This document shows positions 27,494 to 36,800 of a stretch of DNA of 64,000 nucleotides, piece by piece. The notes beneath the pieces are model-generated. The model saw nothing but the letters and a program-made list of their open reading frames with translations. It did no database searches and was not told the DNA's origin. The number at the start of each line of letters is the position of its first letter. Positions within the stretch are counted from its first letter, which is position 1. Source of the DNA: CAYQJV01 sp964417925. GTDB taxonomy: Bacteria; Hydrothermota; Tepidihabitantia; B3-TA06; CAYQJV01. The stretch spans positions 1-64,000 of the forward strand of contig CAYQJV010000005.1 of the NCBI GenBank assembly GCA_964417925.1. The letters run 5' to 3'. Position numbers and translations under genes: made by a program.

Positions 27494-27521
27494 AATATAC
27501 ACATAAAACCACCCATGTCAA
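27494..27521 (-). promoter_or_regulatory. Promoter for lipoprotein/membrane-protein operon (minus arm of divergent pair)
   Basis: TTGACA (27521-27516), 16 bp, TATATT (27499-27494) on the minus strand. The last base of the -10 box is 7 nt from the GTG at 27486, implying an mRNA with almost no leader. Its -35 box is 20 bp from that of the plus-strand tRNA promoter. Confidence 0.55.
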
Positions 27522-27541
27522 GTTAGTTTTACAAAAAATAC

Positions 27542-27569
27542 TTGACATAAAAAAAGTTTTATGTATTAT
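27542..27569 (+). promoter_or_regulatory. Promoter of tRNA-Ile/sppA/cyclase operon
   Basis: TTGACA (27542-27547), 16 bp, TATTAT (27564-27569). Transcription should start near 27576, only about 3 nt before the mature tRNA 5' end. Confidence 0.75.
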
Positions 27570-27578
27570 TTATAAAAA

Positions 27579-27652
27579 GGGCCTATAGCTCAGTCGGTCA
27601 GAGCGCGCGCCTGATAAGCGCGAGGTCGGTGGTTCGAATCCACCTGGGCCCA
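27579..27652 (+). tRNA. tRNA-Ile (anticodon GAU)
   Basis: Acceptor GGGCCTA pairs with TGGGCCC, the anticodon stem CGCGC/GCGCG encloses CTGATAA with GAT, and the T arm is GGTGG-TTCGAAT-CCACC. The discriminator is A at 27652 and CCA is not encoded. The sppA ATG starts at 27656, leaving only three bases between tRNA and coding sequence. Confidence 0.97.
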
Positions 27653-27655
27653 TGT

Positions 27656-28480
27656 ATGGGAAAGTACTTGAAGATATTATGTACACTGGTGTTTTTCTTC
27701 TATTGCAATCCTATTTTTTCTCCCTTAGGACTTGTAGAAATAAAAGGAGTAATAGAAAATCCCGAAGAAATAATAAAGGAAATAAATTTTTTTAAAAACA
27801 ATCCACAGATCAAAGGTGTTTTAGTTAGAATAGAATCACCTGGAGGAAGTGTTGCAGCATCTCAAGAGATATATGAAGCCTTAAAAGAGTTAAAGAAATG
27901 TGGGAAAAAAATAGTAGTTTCCATGGGAAATATTGCAGCTTCTGGTGGATATTATGTCGCGCTTCCTGCGGATGTAATAGTTGCAAATCCGGGGACAGTA
28001 ACTGGATCAATTGGTGTGATAGTAGAATACCCGGTGGTTGAGAAACTTTTAAAAAAAGTTGGAGTGGATGTTGAGGTAATAAAGTCTTCTGAGTTTAAAG
28101 ATATTCTTTCACCATTTAGAAGGCCAAAGGAAAAAGAAAAAAATATATTGAAGAACGTAGTAATGGATATATACGATCAGTTTGTGGAAAAAGTGGCAAG
28201 GGAAAGAAAGATTCCTGTAGATAGTGTAAAAAAAATAGCAGATGGAAGAATAATGTCCGGGAGGGAGGCTTTGAAATTAGGATTGGTTGACAGCTTAGGA
28301 GGTATAGAAAAAGCAAAAAAAATCCTTGCTAAATTATGTAAGGTAAAGGAACCGGTTAAACTTTTCAAATTAAAAAAGAAGAAATCCTTACTTAAAGAGA
28401 TTATAGAAGGAAGTATATTTTGTACTGACCTTCTTCCCATCAGGCCTTATCCAGTGCTTAAGTATTTGTATAAACTTTGA
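27656..28480 (+). CDS. sppA: Signal peptide peptidase SppA-like, S49 family
   Basis: A 274-residue short-form S49 peptidase anchored by an N-terminal hydrophobic segment. The Ser nucleophile is in NIAASGGYYVALPAD and the general-base Lys in VIKSSEFKDILSPFR; IESPGGSVAAS is the substrate-site loop. It degrades leftover signal peptides in the membrane. The ATG at 27656 is preferred over a GTG at 27629 that lies inside the tRNA. No Shine-Dalgarno sequence is present. The stop overlaps the TTG start of the next gene, so sppA and the large cyclase-homology protein share a message with tRNA-Ile. Confidence 0.9.
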   Translation: MGKYLKILCTLVFFFYCNPIFSPLGLVEIKGVIENPEEIIKEINFFKNNPQIKGVLVRIESPGGSVAASQEIYEALKELKKCGKKIVVSMGNIAASGGYYVALPADVIVANPGTVTGSIGVIVEYPVVEKLLKKVGVDVEVIKSSEFKDILSPFRRPKEKEKNILKNVVMDIYDQFVEKVARERKIPVDSVKKIADGRIMSGREALKLGLVDSLGGIEKAKKILAKLCKVKEPVKLFKLKKKKSLLKEIIEGSIFCTDLLPIRPYPVLKYLYKL

Positions 28481-31400
28481 AAGAGAATAAAGTTTATATT
28501 CCTCTTGTACCTCCTACAGTATTAACTAAATACATAGAAACAAAAAATAACTTCATTACAAAAAGAAAATCTATTCTTCTATTAACCGACATCTCTGGTT
28601 TTACAAAGTATACAGAAAGTCTTGTAGGAAGGAAAAAAGAGAATATAGAAAACATAACGAAAATTCTTAACCAGCATTTTGAAACCATGGATAAAGAAGT
28701 TTCAAGATATAAAGGCTTCCTGGTAAGGTATGCAGGGGATTCTATGCTTGCAATGTTTGGAGGAGAAAAAGCCCAAGAAAGGGCCATAGAGGCAGGATGG
28801 AGAATAATAGATTCCATGGAAAAATTAAAAAAAGAGGAAGGACTGGATATAAAGGTAATAATAGGTGGAGGTGAATTTTACGAAATGGTACTTGGAGACG
28901 AAGAAAAAAGAGAGTGGGCAATAACAGGAAGAGTAATTTCAGAAATGGCATCGGTAGAAAAACAGGTAGAAGCTGGAAATGTAATGGTAAAAAAAGAAAT
29001 ATATCAGGAAAAATTCCCTGAAATAGAAGAACCTCCTAAGATAACTGTTGAAGATGTTAAAGTATTTTATCCCGCCTCTCTTGAAAGACTTCCAGATACC
29101 ACATTTAGGGGAGAGTATAGAATTGCAGCTACTGTATTTATAAATATTTATGGCTATGATGAAGAAAATCCTCAATTTGAAGAGTTAAACAACTTTTTCA
29201 TCTATATAAAGAATCAGGCAAAAAAATATGGAGGAATAGTTAACAAAATAGATATACATCATGAAGGGATAAAGATAATGGTCGTTTTCGGAGCTCCTTT
29301 TGCAATAGCAGAGGAATACTTGAAAGCAGTAGAATTTGCAAGAAAAATAGTACATTACAAAACATCTTTAAAAACAAAAGGTACAGTAGGACATGGGTAT
29401 GTGTATGCAGGCTTTATTGGAGGAGACAGAAAAGAATACACCATCATAGGAAGTTCTGTAAATACCTCTGCAAAACTTTTGTCTTTTACTGCGAACAGAG
29501 AGATAATTATTTCTGAAGAGTTAAAAAAGAATCTTGAAGATGTTTATTCTTTCCTAAAGAAAGGGACCTTTGAAGTTCCTGGGATAGAAAAGAAAATTTG
29601 GTATTATAAATTACTGGATATAAAAAAAGAAAAAAAAGAAAAGATTACAGAATCCAGAGAAAAGATAATTAATAAAATTTTAAAAGAAATGGGAAAAAAA
29701 GAAAACAAAGTATTTATTATAGAAGGAGTAAGGGGGACAGGAAAATCTTTTATTGCAGATGCCATCATTCAAAAATATAAAGGAAATTGGATTAATATAA
29801 GAGGAGAAGAAGGTATAGCCTATGAACTGTTCCGAAAGATTCTTGAAACAAATGCCGGGATTGAAATCCAGGATGATAAAAAGAAAATTCAAAAAAAGTT
29901 AAATATGCATTTTCTATCGCTTAACCTCCCTCCTGAGTTTGAAAAAAAGATTCCCTTTATAGAAACTGTAATATTTGGGATTGAGCATCCAGAATTTATC
30001 ATCACAAACTACCCTCCAGAACTGATAAAAGAAAACCTAAAAGAGGCATTCCGGATTTATTTAACACAGCTGTTTTATAATTCTCCTTTTCTATTGGTAG
30101 TGGATGACTTCCATAAAATGGATAAAGAAAGCATAGAAATTATCAGCCATTTTTTGAAAGGTATAGAACTGACAAAGGAAAAGGGAATTACAATGCTTTT
30201 TACGATGCTTCCCGAAGTTAACGAAACGTGGAAAGGCTATTCTAATGTGGAAATATTCAGGCTTCCAAGTTTTTCAAAAGAAGAGATAAAAGAACTGGGG
30301 CTTTTTTATTTCAACAAAGAACCTTCAGAAGATTTTGTTGAATTTTTATGGGGGAAAACCAAGGGGAACCCATCTTACACCATTCATATGATGGAACATA
30401 TATTAAGAGAGCATCTCTTTAAAATAGATGAAAAGGTCCAACTTGCAGAAACAGCTAAACTCCAGGAAATACCTGAAACGGTGTATGGATTACTAATGTC
30501 TAAGGTTGATACTTTGCCCTTAGAAACCAAGGAGATTTTAAAAATAGGAGCAGTATACGGATTAAATTTTTCACTAAGCATTATCAAGAGGATCACCAAA
30601 AAGGAGAACATTCAATCCCTGCTCTCATTTGCATTAAAAGAAGGACTTATTTTAAAATTTTCAAATGGCGATGTAGAATATTTATTTGCAGAATCCATGA
30701 CAAGAGAAGCGGTTTACAACTCTCTTTTATTGGAAGAAAGAAAAAAATTGCATAACCAGATTGCAGAAGAGGTTGAGAAAATGTATAAAGATACTGAAAG
30801 ATTTTATCCTTTCCTTGCGCATCATTTCCATCAAGCAGAAATTTGGGAAAAAGCGTTCTGGTATTACTATCTTGCAGGAAAAGAAGATGCAAAATTCTAT
30901 CGTAATGAACAAGCAGTAGAGAATCTTAGTAGAGCAATAGATATATGGAATGAAAAACTTGAAAATTCAGAGTACAGAAAGGAAATATATGAATGCTATA
31001 AAACCAGAGGAATGGTAAATCTTTACTTAGGAAATCACCAGGATACATTGAATGATTTTTCAAAAGCAATTTCTTTTGCCAAGGAAAATAAAATGCTAAA
31101 AGAAGAAGTAGATTCTTTAAATAGATATGCAGATGTATTACTTGAGATAAGAAATAAAAAAGGTATAGATTATGCTACTCAAGCCCTTCAAAAAAGTAAA
31201 GAGATAGATTATATAAAAGGGATAGGCGATAGCTTCAGAGTAATGGGTAAGTACTACTTCTATATAGAAAATTCTCCTCAAAAATCCTTTGAATTCTTTA
31301 GTAAAGCAATGGAAAATTATTTGAGAGATCCTGCACTTAAAAAGGAATTGCTATCTGCATACATAGACCTTGCAGTAAATATGCGGAAACTTGCACAACC

Positions 31401-32883
31401 TCATAAAGCAGTAAAATTCTTTAACAAAGCAAAGGAACTTGCTGAAACCACAGGAGTGAAACATCTTGAACTTGTAACTTTAAGAAACATGGGGCATCTT
31501 TATTACGACGCAGGAGATATTAATAAAGCAGAAGAGTTATTGCAGAACGCTTTAAACATAGCTATGGAAATAGGGCATAGGGAAGAAAGTACAAAACTCA
31601 TCACAGACCTTGCTAAAATAAAAATTACTCAGACGAAATTTAAAGAAGCAGTTGAACTACTCCAAAAGGCAAAGGAAAATCTACAATTTTTAAAATCAAA
31701 AAGGATTGAGGGTGAAATTGAAAAAGGACTTGGGTATGTAAACTTTTATACTGGAAACTATAATACTGCGTTAATGCATTTTAAAGATGCAGCAAAAATA
31801 TTTGAAGAAATAGATGAACCAAACGAACTTGTTGATTCCATGATAAACATTTCAATGATAGAAACTGTAAAAGAGGAGTTCAAAAAGGCACGTACGGATG
31901 TTGAAAAAACATTAGAAATAGCAAAAAGATTGAATAATCCATTTATTGAAGCTCAAGCTTTAAATATATTATCCACCATACAACTCCATTACGGAGATTT
32001 TGAAAATGCGTATTCATCTGCAGAGCAATCAGTAGAAATAAGAAAGAAACTGAACGATCCCTGGGGAACTGCAGAAAGTCTTCTCACACTTATAGATGTC
32101 TGCTGGCAGATGGAACAATGGGAAAAGGGAATAGGATACTGTAATGAAACAGTTGAAATAGCAAGAACTCAGAATCCTTTAATGGTATGTGATGCGATGA
32201 ATGTAAAAGGAAGGATTCTTATAGACGCAGGTGACTATGAACAGGCGGAAAGAGTTTTATCTACTACCCTAAAAATAGCAGAACAAACAAAAAGCATTGA
32301 GCATCTATTTAAAGTTCAATATAGCATTGGAAAGTTATACTTAGAACAAAAAAGGATAGAAAAAGTACTTGAAATACTGCCAAATCTTTATTCTGCCAAC
32401 CAAAGTTTAAAATCGTATAACATAGATTTTCAAACTCGTATGATTTCTGCAGAAATTCACATAATCCAAAATAATCCTAATGCATCCATTGAAGTATTAA
32501 AACCACCTGATGAGTGGGAAAAAGATAAACTCAGTTTTATCAACTTAATAGAAGGCTGGCTACTTTATACAAAAGCCCTCTTGGAAAAAAGAAACCTTGA
32601 GCTTGTGGAAGAATGCATAGTGAAATTAAAAAATATCATAAAAGGTAAAAATCTTTTATACAAGACCGCTTTAATGCTTTTGTTAGAATACAATACTCAA
32701 AAATATAAATTGGAAAACAAGGCAAAGTTTGTACGTTTTATTATAAGTATGATAAACCCTTCGGTTAAAAGGATCTATAAAACACTACAAGAAGTTATAA
32801 AAAAGAAAGCAGATGAATTAAAGGAATTGAAGCCTTTTTATCTGAAAAAATGGGGTGCCATCCGATTTATAGATGAGAATTAG
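28477..32883 (+). CDS. Giant class III cyclase-homology/AAA ATPase/TPR signalling protein
   Basis: A 1468-residue cytoplasmic protein. Two nucleotide cyclase homology domains lie at about 30-205 (metal-site Asp38 in LLTDISGF; second Asp in YAGDSMLAMF) and 215-385 (GYVYAGFIGGDRKEYTIIGSSVN). A STAND-like ATPase follows with Walker A EGVRGTGKS near 420 and an LVVDD Walker B, then a long C-terminal array of TPR repeats (about 770-1440). The two cyclase domains could pair in cis to make a cyclic nucleotide; the first lacks a clear second-half signature, so activity is uncertain. The start is a TTG overlapping the sppA stop, without a ribosome site. A paralogous layout is encoded at 33.8-37.8 kb. 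Confidence 0.85.
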   Translation: MKENKVYIPLVPPTVLTKYIETKNNFITKRKSILLLTDISGFTKYTESLVGRKKENIENITKILNQHFETMDKEVSRYKGFLVRYAGDSMLAMFGGEKAQERAIEAGWRIIDSMEKLKKEEGLDIKVIIGGGEFYEMVLGDEEKREWAITGRVISEMASVEKQVEAGNVMVKKEIYQEKFPEIEEPPKITVEDVKVFYPASLERLPDTTFRGEYRIAATVFINIYGYDEENPQFEELNNFFIYIKNQAKKYGGIVNKIDIHHEGIKIMVVFGAPFAIAEEYLKAVEFARKIVHYKTSLKTKGTVGHGYVYAGFIGGDRKEYTIIGSSVNTSAKLLSFTANREIIISEELKKNLEDVYSFLKKGTFEVPGIEKKIWYYKLLDIKKEKKEKITESREKIINKILKEMGKKENKVFIIEGVRGTGKSFIADAIIQKYKGNWINIRGEEGIAYELFRKILETNAGIEIQDDKKKIQKKLNMHFLSLNLPPEFEKKIPFIETVIFGIEHPEFIITNYPPELIKENLKEAFRIYLTQLFYNSPFLLVVDDFHKMDKESIEIISHFLKGIELTKEKGITMLFTMLPEVNETWKGYSNVEIFRLPSFSKEEIKELGLFYFNKEPSEDFVEFLWGKTKGNPSYTIHMMEHILREHLFKIDEKVQLAETAKLQEIPETVYGLLMSKVDTLPLETKEILKIGAVYGLNFSLSIIKRITKKENIQSLLSFALKEGLILKFSNGDVEYLFAESMTREAVYNSLLLEERKKLHNQIAEEVEKMYKDTERFYPFLAHHFHQAEIWEKAFWYYYLAGKEDAKFYRNEQAVENLSRAIDIWNEKLENSEYRKEIYECYKTRGMVNLYLGNHQDTLNDFSKAISFAKENKMLKEEVDSLNRYADVLLEIRNKKGIDYATQALQKSKEIDYIKGIGDSFRVMGKYYFYIENSPQKSFEFFSKAMENYLRDPALKKELLSAYIDLAVNMRKLAQPHKAVKFFNKAKELAETTGVKHLELVTLRNMGHLYYDAGDINKAEELLQNALNIAMEIGHREESTKLITDLAKIKITQTKFKEAVELLQKAKENLQFLKSKRIEGEIEKGLGYVNFYTGNYNTALMHFKDAAKIFEEIDEPNELVDSMINISMIETVKEEFKKARTDVEKTLEIAKRLNNPFIEAQALNILSTIQLHYGDFENAYSSAEQSVEIRKKLNDPWGTAESLLTLIDVCWQMEQWEKGIGYCNETVEIARTQNPLMVCDAMNVKGRILIDAGDYEQAERVLSTTLKIAEQTKSIEHLFKVQYSIGKLYLEQKRIEKVLEILPNLYSANQSLKSYNIDFQTRMISAEIHIIQNNPNASIEVLKPPDEWEKDKLSFINLIEGWLLYTKALLEKRNLELVEECIVKLKNIIKGKNLLYKTALMLLLEYNTQKYKLENKAKFVRFIISMINPSVKRIYKTLQEVIKKKADELKELKPFYLKKWGAIRFIDEN

Positions 32884-33737
32884 TAACCCGCAACTCCCTG
32901 CTTTGTCTGGAATGCCCATCTAACTACCGCCTTCCAGGTGTTTCCATCCTTCCAGATGGAGTCTACAACAATTTTACCATAGTAGTTATCCCATGTGGCT
33001 ATCTCGTATATCATACCAACCGATACCTTCATACTATCCGAATAATTTGAAGTATTGGCTTCTCCTTCTATATGCTCATACCATTCTTCTGCAGATTTAT
33101 TAGGATTTCTAATATAAGCATCGTTTCCACTATCCCACATCTTCTTAGGAGATTTAAAAACAAGGTAAGGTTTATCATCTGGAACAAGGTCTACTACAAA
33201 GTCTATTTTATCTTTATTTTCTTCTACAGCCTCACACACCTCAGGATGCCCTGTATTTCTATTGAAACCAAATGCATTCATATTACCTGCGGTGAGAAGT
33301 ATTGCACCCCAGGAAAGTTCCATTGTTCCCGTGGGTCTTGGATAAAAGGCATAAAGTCGTGAACCTTCATCAAGAGGATCACCTTCCACCACTGCTCTTA
33401 TCTGTACAACGTATTTAGTTCCGTTGCTCAATCCCTCTACTGTTTGAATGGTGTTTTCAGTTATTGGAACATTGTTAACTTTATATTCCTCTGCTTCTTC
33501 TGCAGAAAGATCTTTTAAGGAGGAGTCTTCGCTCACATATACATTTATTCCATCCATTCCTTGAGGAAGCTCCTCAGGAAGTCCTTCAATAACTATGTCA
33601 ACCTTCTGGTCATCGGGACGGTTTTCAACATCTAAACTATCAACAATTTCTTTTATCTTCGTTATATCTGGTGGTTTTGGTATACAAGCAAGACCTATAA
33701 ATAAAACTGTAATCAATAACACTATAAACTTTTTCAT
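32880..33737 (-). CDS. Putative lipoprotein with FnIII-like region
   Basis: A 285-residue protein from the ATG at 33737, 5 nt after AGGAGG. A short signal peptide ends in a lipobox-like IGLAC. An FnIII-like module (LSNGTKYVVQIRAV) is followed by a C-terminal half rich in Trp and Asp with no recognised family. The gene has its own promoter and converges on the giant cyclase-like gene with a 4-nt overlap of stop codons. It sits between the two giant signalling genes, though a functional link is only suggested by position. Confidence 0.7.
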   Translation of the reverse strand: MKKFIVLLITVLFIGLACIPKPPDITKIKEIVDSLDVENRPDDQKVDIVIEGLPEELPQGMDGINVYVSEDSSLKDLSAEEAEEYKVNNVPITENTIQTVEGLSNGTKYVVQIRAVVEGDPLDEGSRLYAFYPRPTGTMELSWGAILLTAGNMNAFGFNRNTGHPEVCEAVEENKDKIDFVVDLVPDDKPYLVFKSPKKMWDSGNDAYIRNPNKSAEEWYEHIEGEANTSNYSDSMKVSVGMIYEIATWDNYYGKIVVDSIWKDGNTWKAVVRWAFQTKQGVAGY

Positions 33738-33778
33738 ATACACCTCCTTGTTATTAAAGAACGGATGGCACCCCTTTT

Positions 33779-33806
33779 ATTTTATCTTTTAGAATTTTCT
33801 TGTCAA
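33779..33806 (-). promoter_or_regulatory. Promoter for the lipoprotein gene
   Basis: TTGACA (33806-33801), 16 bp, TAAAAT (33784-33779) on the minus strand, upstream of a gene with a standard GGAGG leader. Confidence 0.65.
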
Positions 33807-33814
33807 GCAAATTT

Positions 33815-36800
33815 TCATACTACACTCTTTAACTCTTTGCTTAATCTTATGATCTCTCTTATAATAAATAGATTATTATAAAATTTTCTTCTGTATTCCT
33901 GTGGAATGCTTTTTATCTCTTCTTTTAGAAATTCAAGAGATTTTTTTATATATTTTTTTGCATGCAAAATTTTTTTATGAAAAAGCAGTATGCGAATATG
34001 AACATATAAAAGTATTAATTCCCCTGCCTTTTCCTTCCTCTCCTCCCTTAAACTCTTACAGGAAAGGTAAAAAGCCTTAAGAGGAGCTTCCTCTATATAA
34101 GAAAGAGCAAGATAGGAGAGAAGGATGGGAAAATATCTTGTGTATCCTGTTTCTTGAGCAACTTTTATACATCTATTTATAAGTTTTCTTGCCTTATCGT
34201 ACTCTTTTTTAAGAAGCATCACCCACGAAAGATGTTTTAAGTTTTCCATTACCCAAGATTTGTCTCCTATTTTCTCAAAAATTACAAGTGATCCTTTTAA
34301 AAATCTTTCTGCCTTTTCCAACTCTCCGGTGTTTAAATACAAAAATCCAATATTTGAAAGCACGGAAGCAATTCCAGGCTTTTCATTGAGTTTCACTCTT
34401 ATCCGATACGCCTCCCAGTAATATTTAAGAGCCTTCTCTAAATCTCCTAATCTCCCATATAAAGAGGCTAAGTTTGCATAACGGTATGCGGCGCTTCTGC
34501 GGTAGTTGAATTTAACTGCGTAATCCAGTACCTGTTCCATTACTTTTATCGCTTCCTTATATCTTTTCAAAAGTATAAGCATCGTACCTTCATTTCCTTT
34601 TACCCTCAACCAAGTATGCATATCTCCTGATTTATACGCCATCTCTGCTGCTTCTTTAAAGTAGTGATACGCTCTACCAAAGTCACCTTTATGGTAAAAG
34701 TACGTCGCTTTTTGAGCAAGAATATGGGCTTTTTGGTAAATATCCACCTTACCTGACTTTTCCGCTTTTTCTATCCATTCTGCTGCTTTTTCCAGTTCTC
34801 CCTCTGTGATAAGATACAACGAAAGATTTAACATGTTGCGGTAATCTTCACTTATGGAAGGAGAAGACTCTATTGCCTCGGCTGTCTCCTTTATGGCCTC
34901 CCGGATATTGCCAATTCGGTAAAGAACATTTCCATATTCGTATTTTACCAATTTATACAGTACTGGCAATTTATCTTTATGAAGCGTCACATCATTTTTT
35001 AGATTTTGAAAGATCTCCGCTGCTTTTTTGTTGTTTTCTAACACATACATCTCATACTCTGCAGTATAATAACGAAGTTTAAACCGATACTCTATTTCAT
35101 TAAGCACTAGGGTGAGCCCTTCCATTACTTTAAGATAATAAAGAATCTTATCCCTTTTACGAAGTTTTATTAAACTTTTTAAAATTTTCTCAATCAAAAG
35201 GAAACTTTCCTTATAAAGGCTTTTTTTATCAGTATAAACTTTATTCATGTTAACAAGTGCATTTTCATAAAACTTAAATGCCTCTTCAAATGAATAGTTG
35301 TGATACGCTCTATCTCCTGCCTCTATTAAATAAGGAAGTGCCTTTTCCCAATTCTCGGCTCTTGAATAGTGGAAAGCCACTGCTTCTATAAACTCCTTGT
35401 TGTAGTTCAACCGTTTTTCATACCACTCTGCTATCAAGTTATGGAACCTTCTCCTTTCTCTGAAAGGCAAAAGATTGTAAGCAGTATTCCTTATAAGCTC
35501 ATGTTTAAAAAGGTATTTAAGTCTTTCAGGTTCGTATATCAAGCCATAATTTTTTAAAGAATTAAGTACAAAACGAAGATTTTCTTTTATTTCTGGGTTA
35601 AGATATTCTGCTATCTTAAAATCAAACTCCTGTCCAACCACCGAAAGCCTCTTCAGTGTGTCCTTCTCTTCTGCACCAAGAAGATCTATCCTTGCAAGGA
35701 TAAGTGAATATATAGTAGAAGGAAATTCCTCCTTTTTCTCTGTTTTTAATACATGTTTAGTAAGTTCCTCCAAAAAGAATGGATTACCCGCACCTATCCT
35801 TATTACTTCTTCAGGAACCGAAACATCTCCTGCTATAGATTTTATGATTTTATCTGCACTTTCAGGTGAAATTTCTCTTAATCGGAGTTGAAACCTGTGT
35901 TGTAGTGTAGCAAATGACCTTTCAATTCTTTCCTCTGGCCTTTGGGAAATAATAAAAAGTATGGGGAATCCTTTTAAACCCGAGTAGAGATAGTTTATTA
36001 ATTCTACAGTAGCATTATCAAGCCATTGTGCATCGTCAATTGCAAATATTGTGGGAGTCTCTTTTAATCTCTGTTTTAGGATATCAAGCACGAGTAAAGA
36101 AAATTTATCTTTTATATTGCTTATTGTAGGACTTTTATCTCCCTTCCATCCCAATACCTGCATGAAAAGCTCTCTTTCCCATTCTTCTTTACCCAGTCTT
36201 TTGAAGATTCTATCCATCTCTCTTCTATACCTTACTTCATCAAAACTGTATGGAAGAGTAAAAAAATCTTTAAAAAATGCTCTAAAAGGAAAATAAGGAA
36301 CATCTTGATAGAATACAGAGCCTTTAAGCATGTATGTCTTTATACCTAATTTTTCGGCCTTTTTCTTTATCTCATGAATAAACCTTGTTTTTCCCATCCC
36401 TGCTTGAGCAATTATATGAACTAAACTTCTATTACCTTCAATACTTTTTGATAATATTTGCATCACCTCCAATACCTCTTTTTCTCGCCCTACAAAAGGA
36501 GTAAAATAGAAAGGTTTGCTCTTCTTTTCTTTTGTAAGAATCCAAGCATCCTTTAAAAAGTTTGTTTTCTCAAGTAACAGGGAGTGTTTCTTCTTAAATA
36601 AAAACAAAACTCCGCTTTTCTTTTTTACCTCATCCCCTACTAATACTTCCTCAACTTTTGCTATTCTAAGCAATCTTTCTGCCTTGTTCACCGAGTTTCC
36701 TATTATGGTAAACTCTTTTCTATTTTTACTTCCTATGGTTCCTGCAAAACTTCTACCCGATGTAACGGAAATTTTAAAAGCAACTTTTTTCTCTTCTAAA

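Noticed and set aside
27629..27655. GTG start for sppA inside tRNA-Ile
   Set aside because: The added residues come from the T arm and acceptor of the tRNA; the ATG at 27656 gives a normal hydrophobic N-terminus.
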